DNA from: Natronospirillum sp.
GTDB taxonomy: Bacteria; Pseudomonadota; Gammaproteobacteria; Pseudomonadales; Natronospirillaceae
Direction of reading: 5' to 3'
Length of the DNA: 34,323 nucleotides
Assembly: GCF_022565775.1 (NCBI RefSeq)
Contig: NZ_JAIUMC010000024.1
Coordinates: forward strand, 1-34,323
Shown: positions 33,199-34,323 of the stretch, piece after piece
Layout of the letters: each line of letters opens with the position of its first letter
Position numbering within the stretch: position 1 is the first letter of the stretch
Translations under genes and position numbers: made by a program
Notes under the pieces: generated by a model
Told to the model about the DNA's origin: nothing
Seen by the model: the letters and a program-made list of their open reading frames with translations, nothing else
Database searches by the model: none

Positions 33199-34323
33199 CC
33201 GCAGCCACAACCGCTGCTGCTTCCGGTGCCTCTGAACGCACTGTCACCCAGAATGTAGTCTCCGATAAAAGAGCCTTCAAAATCATCCGGCTGGTGGGTT
33301 TCCGTGAGTATTTGAAAGTCCCCTCGCCCTGATTCGCTGAAGGAGGAGGCCCACACCGTGTATTCACCCGGCTCAAGAGGCATCAGCAGCCTGGCATTCA
33401 GGCTGCCGGCAGAGTCATCGTCTTCGCCCACGATTTCCTGATTGGCATCCAGCACAAACAGGTAGGGATCCAGATCGTGCGACAACATCTGCAGATCCAG
33501 CACAATGGGCTCTTCCACAGACAGCGGATAGGGGTTGCCAGTCATGCCACCAGATCCGGGTATGGGCTGTCGGCTGTCGGTCATGACGTCGTTGAGAAAT
33601 CCGTCTTCTCCCAGAGCCGACAGTGTTTGGATCTCACGCTCACTGGCAGACACCGTGAACAAGCCGGCGGAATCCTCAAAAAATCCCGTCGCCCAGAGTT
33701 CGTAGTCACCCGGCTCCAGGGCAATGAGGATTCTGGAGTCTGTAGAGCCGCCCCAGTCATCGTTTTCGGCGACTATGTCCTGGCTGTCGGCTTCTACCAG
33801 CGTCAGGAAAGCATCAAAATCCTCCGATGCCAGTCGCAGGTCCAGCGTGACGGCTTCCTCCACGCTGATGGGGTACACCCGCATGGCTGCCCCGGTATAA
33901 GGGTGAGATCTCCCGGTACCACCGGCAAGGTAGCCTCGCGCCTCTCCGGGCACTGTGAGTTCTGCATCTTCGCGCAAATGCTCCAGGCTCAGTGCATATT
34001 GACCTACCTGCCCGGGTCCTTCGGCAGACACGACCAGTGTATAGGTACCGGCTGACACAGTCTGCCGGATGAGTCGCGAGCGCTCCAGTTGATAGCCCCA
34101 GTCATCCAGCGAGCTGGCCATCTGCAGCATGGTGCCATCTGGCGAATACAGGGTCAGGGACGTTGCAAAATCATCACTGCTGGCCGAAATCATCACCAGT
34201 TGGTCAGCATCGATGTCGACATGGTAAGTCTGATAATGGGTGCCGGCGCGTGGATTGACGGGCGTACTGCGGCCGAATTCACCGCGCACGGAGCCAGGAA
34301 CCGCCAAAGCTGCAGGAGGCTCA
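33186..34323 (-). CDS. PPC-repeat secreted protein, 5' end outside the window
   Basis: The frame is open to the window edge with no good start, so the N-terminus (probably with a signal peptide) is missing. The visible part, about 378 residues, has three repeats of roughly 105-110 residues of bacterial pre-peptidase C-terminal type: each has a strand ending in LTL/LDL, a D-x-F/L-D-(A/P) turn, an acidic ENDDWGGSTDSRI-like or EDDDSAGSLNARL-like loop that may bind calcium, and an EPGxYxxWA strand. Such domains flank secreted proteases or stand alone as binding modules. The C-terminus is an unusual Ser/Gly/Cys tail (GSSSGCGCGYDW). No catalytic domain is visible. Confidence 0.85.
   Translation of the reverse strand, partial: EPPAALAVPGSVRGEFGRSTPVNPRAGTHYQTYHVDIDADQLVMISASSDDFATSLTLYSPDGTMLQMASSLDDWGYQLERSRLIRQTVSAGTYTLVVSAEGPGQVGQYALSLEHLREDAELTVPGEARGYLAGGTGRSHPYTGAAMRVYPISVEEAVTLDLRLASEDFDAFLTLVEADSQDIVAENDDWGGSTDSRILIALEPGDYELWATGFFEDSAGLFTVSASEREIQTLSALGEDGFLNDVMTDSRQPIPGSGGMTGNPYPLSVEEPIVLDLQMLSHDLDPYLFVLDANQEIVGEDDDSAGSLNARLLMPLEPGEYTVWASSFSESGRGDFQILTETHQPDDFEGSFIGDYILGDSAFRGTGSSSGCGCGYDW

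Overview
The window looks like chromosomal core DNA of a GC-rich Gammaproteobacterium. It carries glyA, ettA, htpX, hemC-hemD-hemX-hemY, fre and ubiD, parC, tpx, apt and dgt, and most of these proteins read close to their E. coli or Pseudomonas counterparts. The presence of glgB and glgX would fit a marine, glycogen-storing lineage (Oceanospirillales-like), but the exact taxon is a guess. I see no rRNA, convincing tRNA, IS element, prophage, integron or CRISPR array. Genes are tightly packed, often with 1-4 base overlaps, and some convergent pairs overlap at their 3' ends.

Layout. 1-158: a 7-bp tandem repeat and a dispersed GTCGAC-containing repeat. 159-3341: glyA (-) divergent from ettA (+). 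3625-5472: a short Ppx/GppA phosphatase and htpX (+). 5493-7083: znuC-znuB (-). 7231-11398: the heme cluster hemC-hemD-hemX-hemY (+), overlapping from hemD onward. 11447-13761: fre and ubiD (-), separated by a second copy of the dispersed repeat. 13858-14280: a cytochrome c5-like protein (-) with its own promoter and terminator. 14389-16548: a membrane-anchored GH31 homologue (-), divergent from glgB-glgX (16661-20976, +). 20961-23563: parC followed by a ComFB-domain gene (-). 23719-26040: a penicillin-acylase homologue (+). 26069-28843: dgt and three small secreted, barrel-like proteins (+) as one overlapping run. 28863-29357: tpx (-). 29570-29965: a MAPEG-family membrane protein (+). 29980-31896: apt and an NCS2 purine permease (-). 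32152-33198: a Gfo/Idh/MocA oxidoreductase (+). 33186-34323: a PPC-repeat secreted protein (-), cut by the window edge.

How genes work together. HemC and HemD make uroporphyrinogen III, and HemX and HemY are the membrane proteins normally found with them. Fre supplies reduced flavin, which UbiX needs to make the prenyl-FMN cofactor of UbiD; fre and ubiD are also neighbours in E. coli. GlgB and GlgX branch and debranch glycogen. The NCS2 permease and Apt form a purine uptake and salvage pair.

Most worth a second look: (1) a run of three adjacent, unrecognised small secreted proteins ending like outer-membrane barrels, translationally coupled to dgt; (2) a penicillin-acylase homologue with Gly at the position of the catalytic N-terminal Ser; (3) a GH31 homologue with both catalytic Asp positions changed (Glu437, His496); (4) a ComFB-domain protein, a family reported to bind cyclic dinucleotides, overlapping glgX tail to tail; (5) a dispersed repeat placed directly at the 3' ends of glyA and ubiD that supplies the last codons of ubiD.
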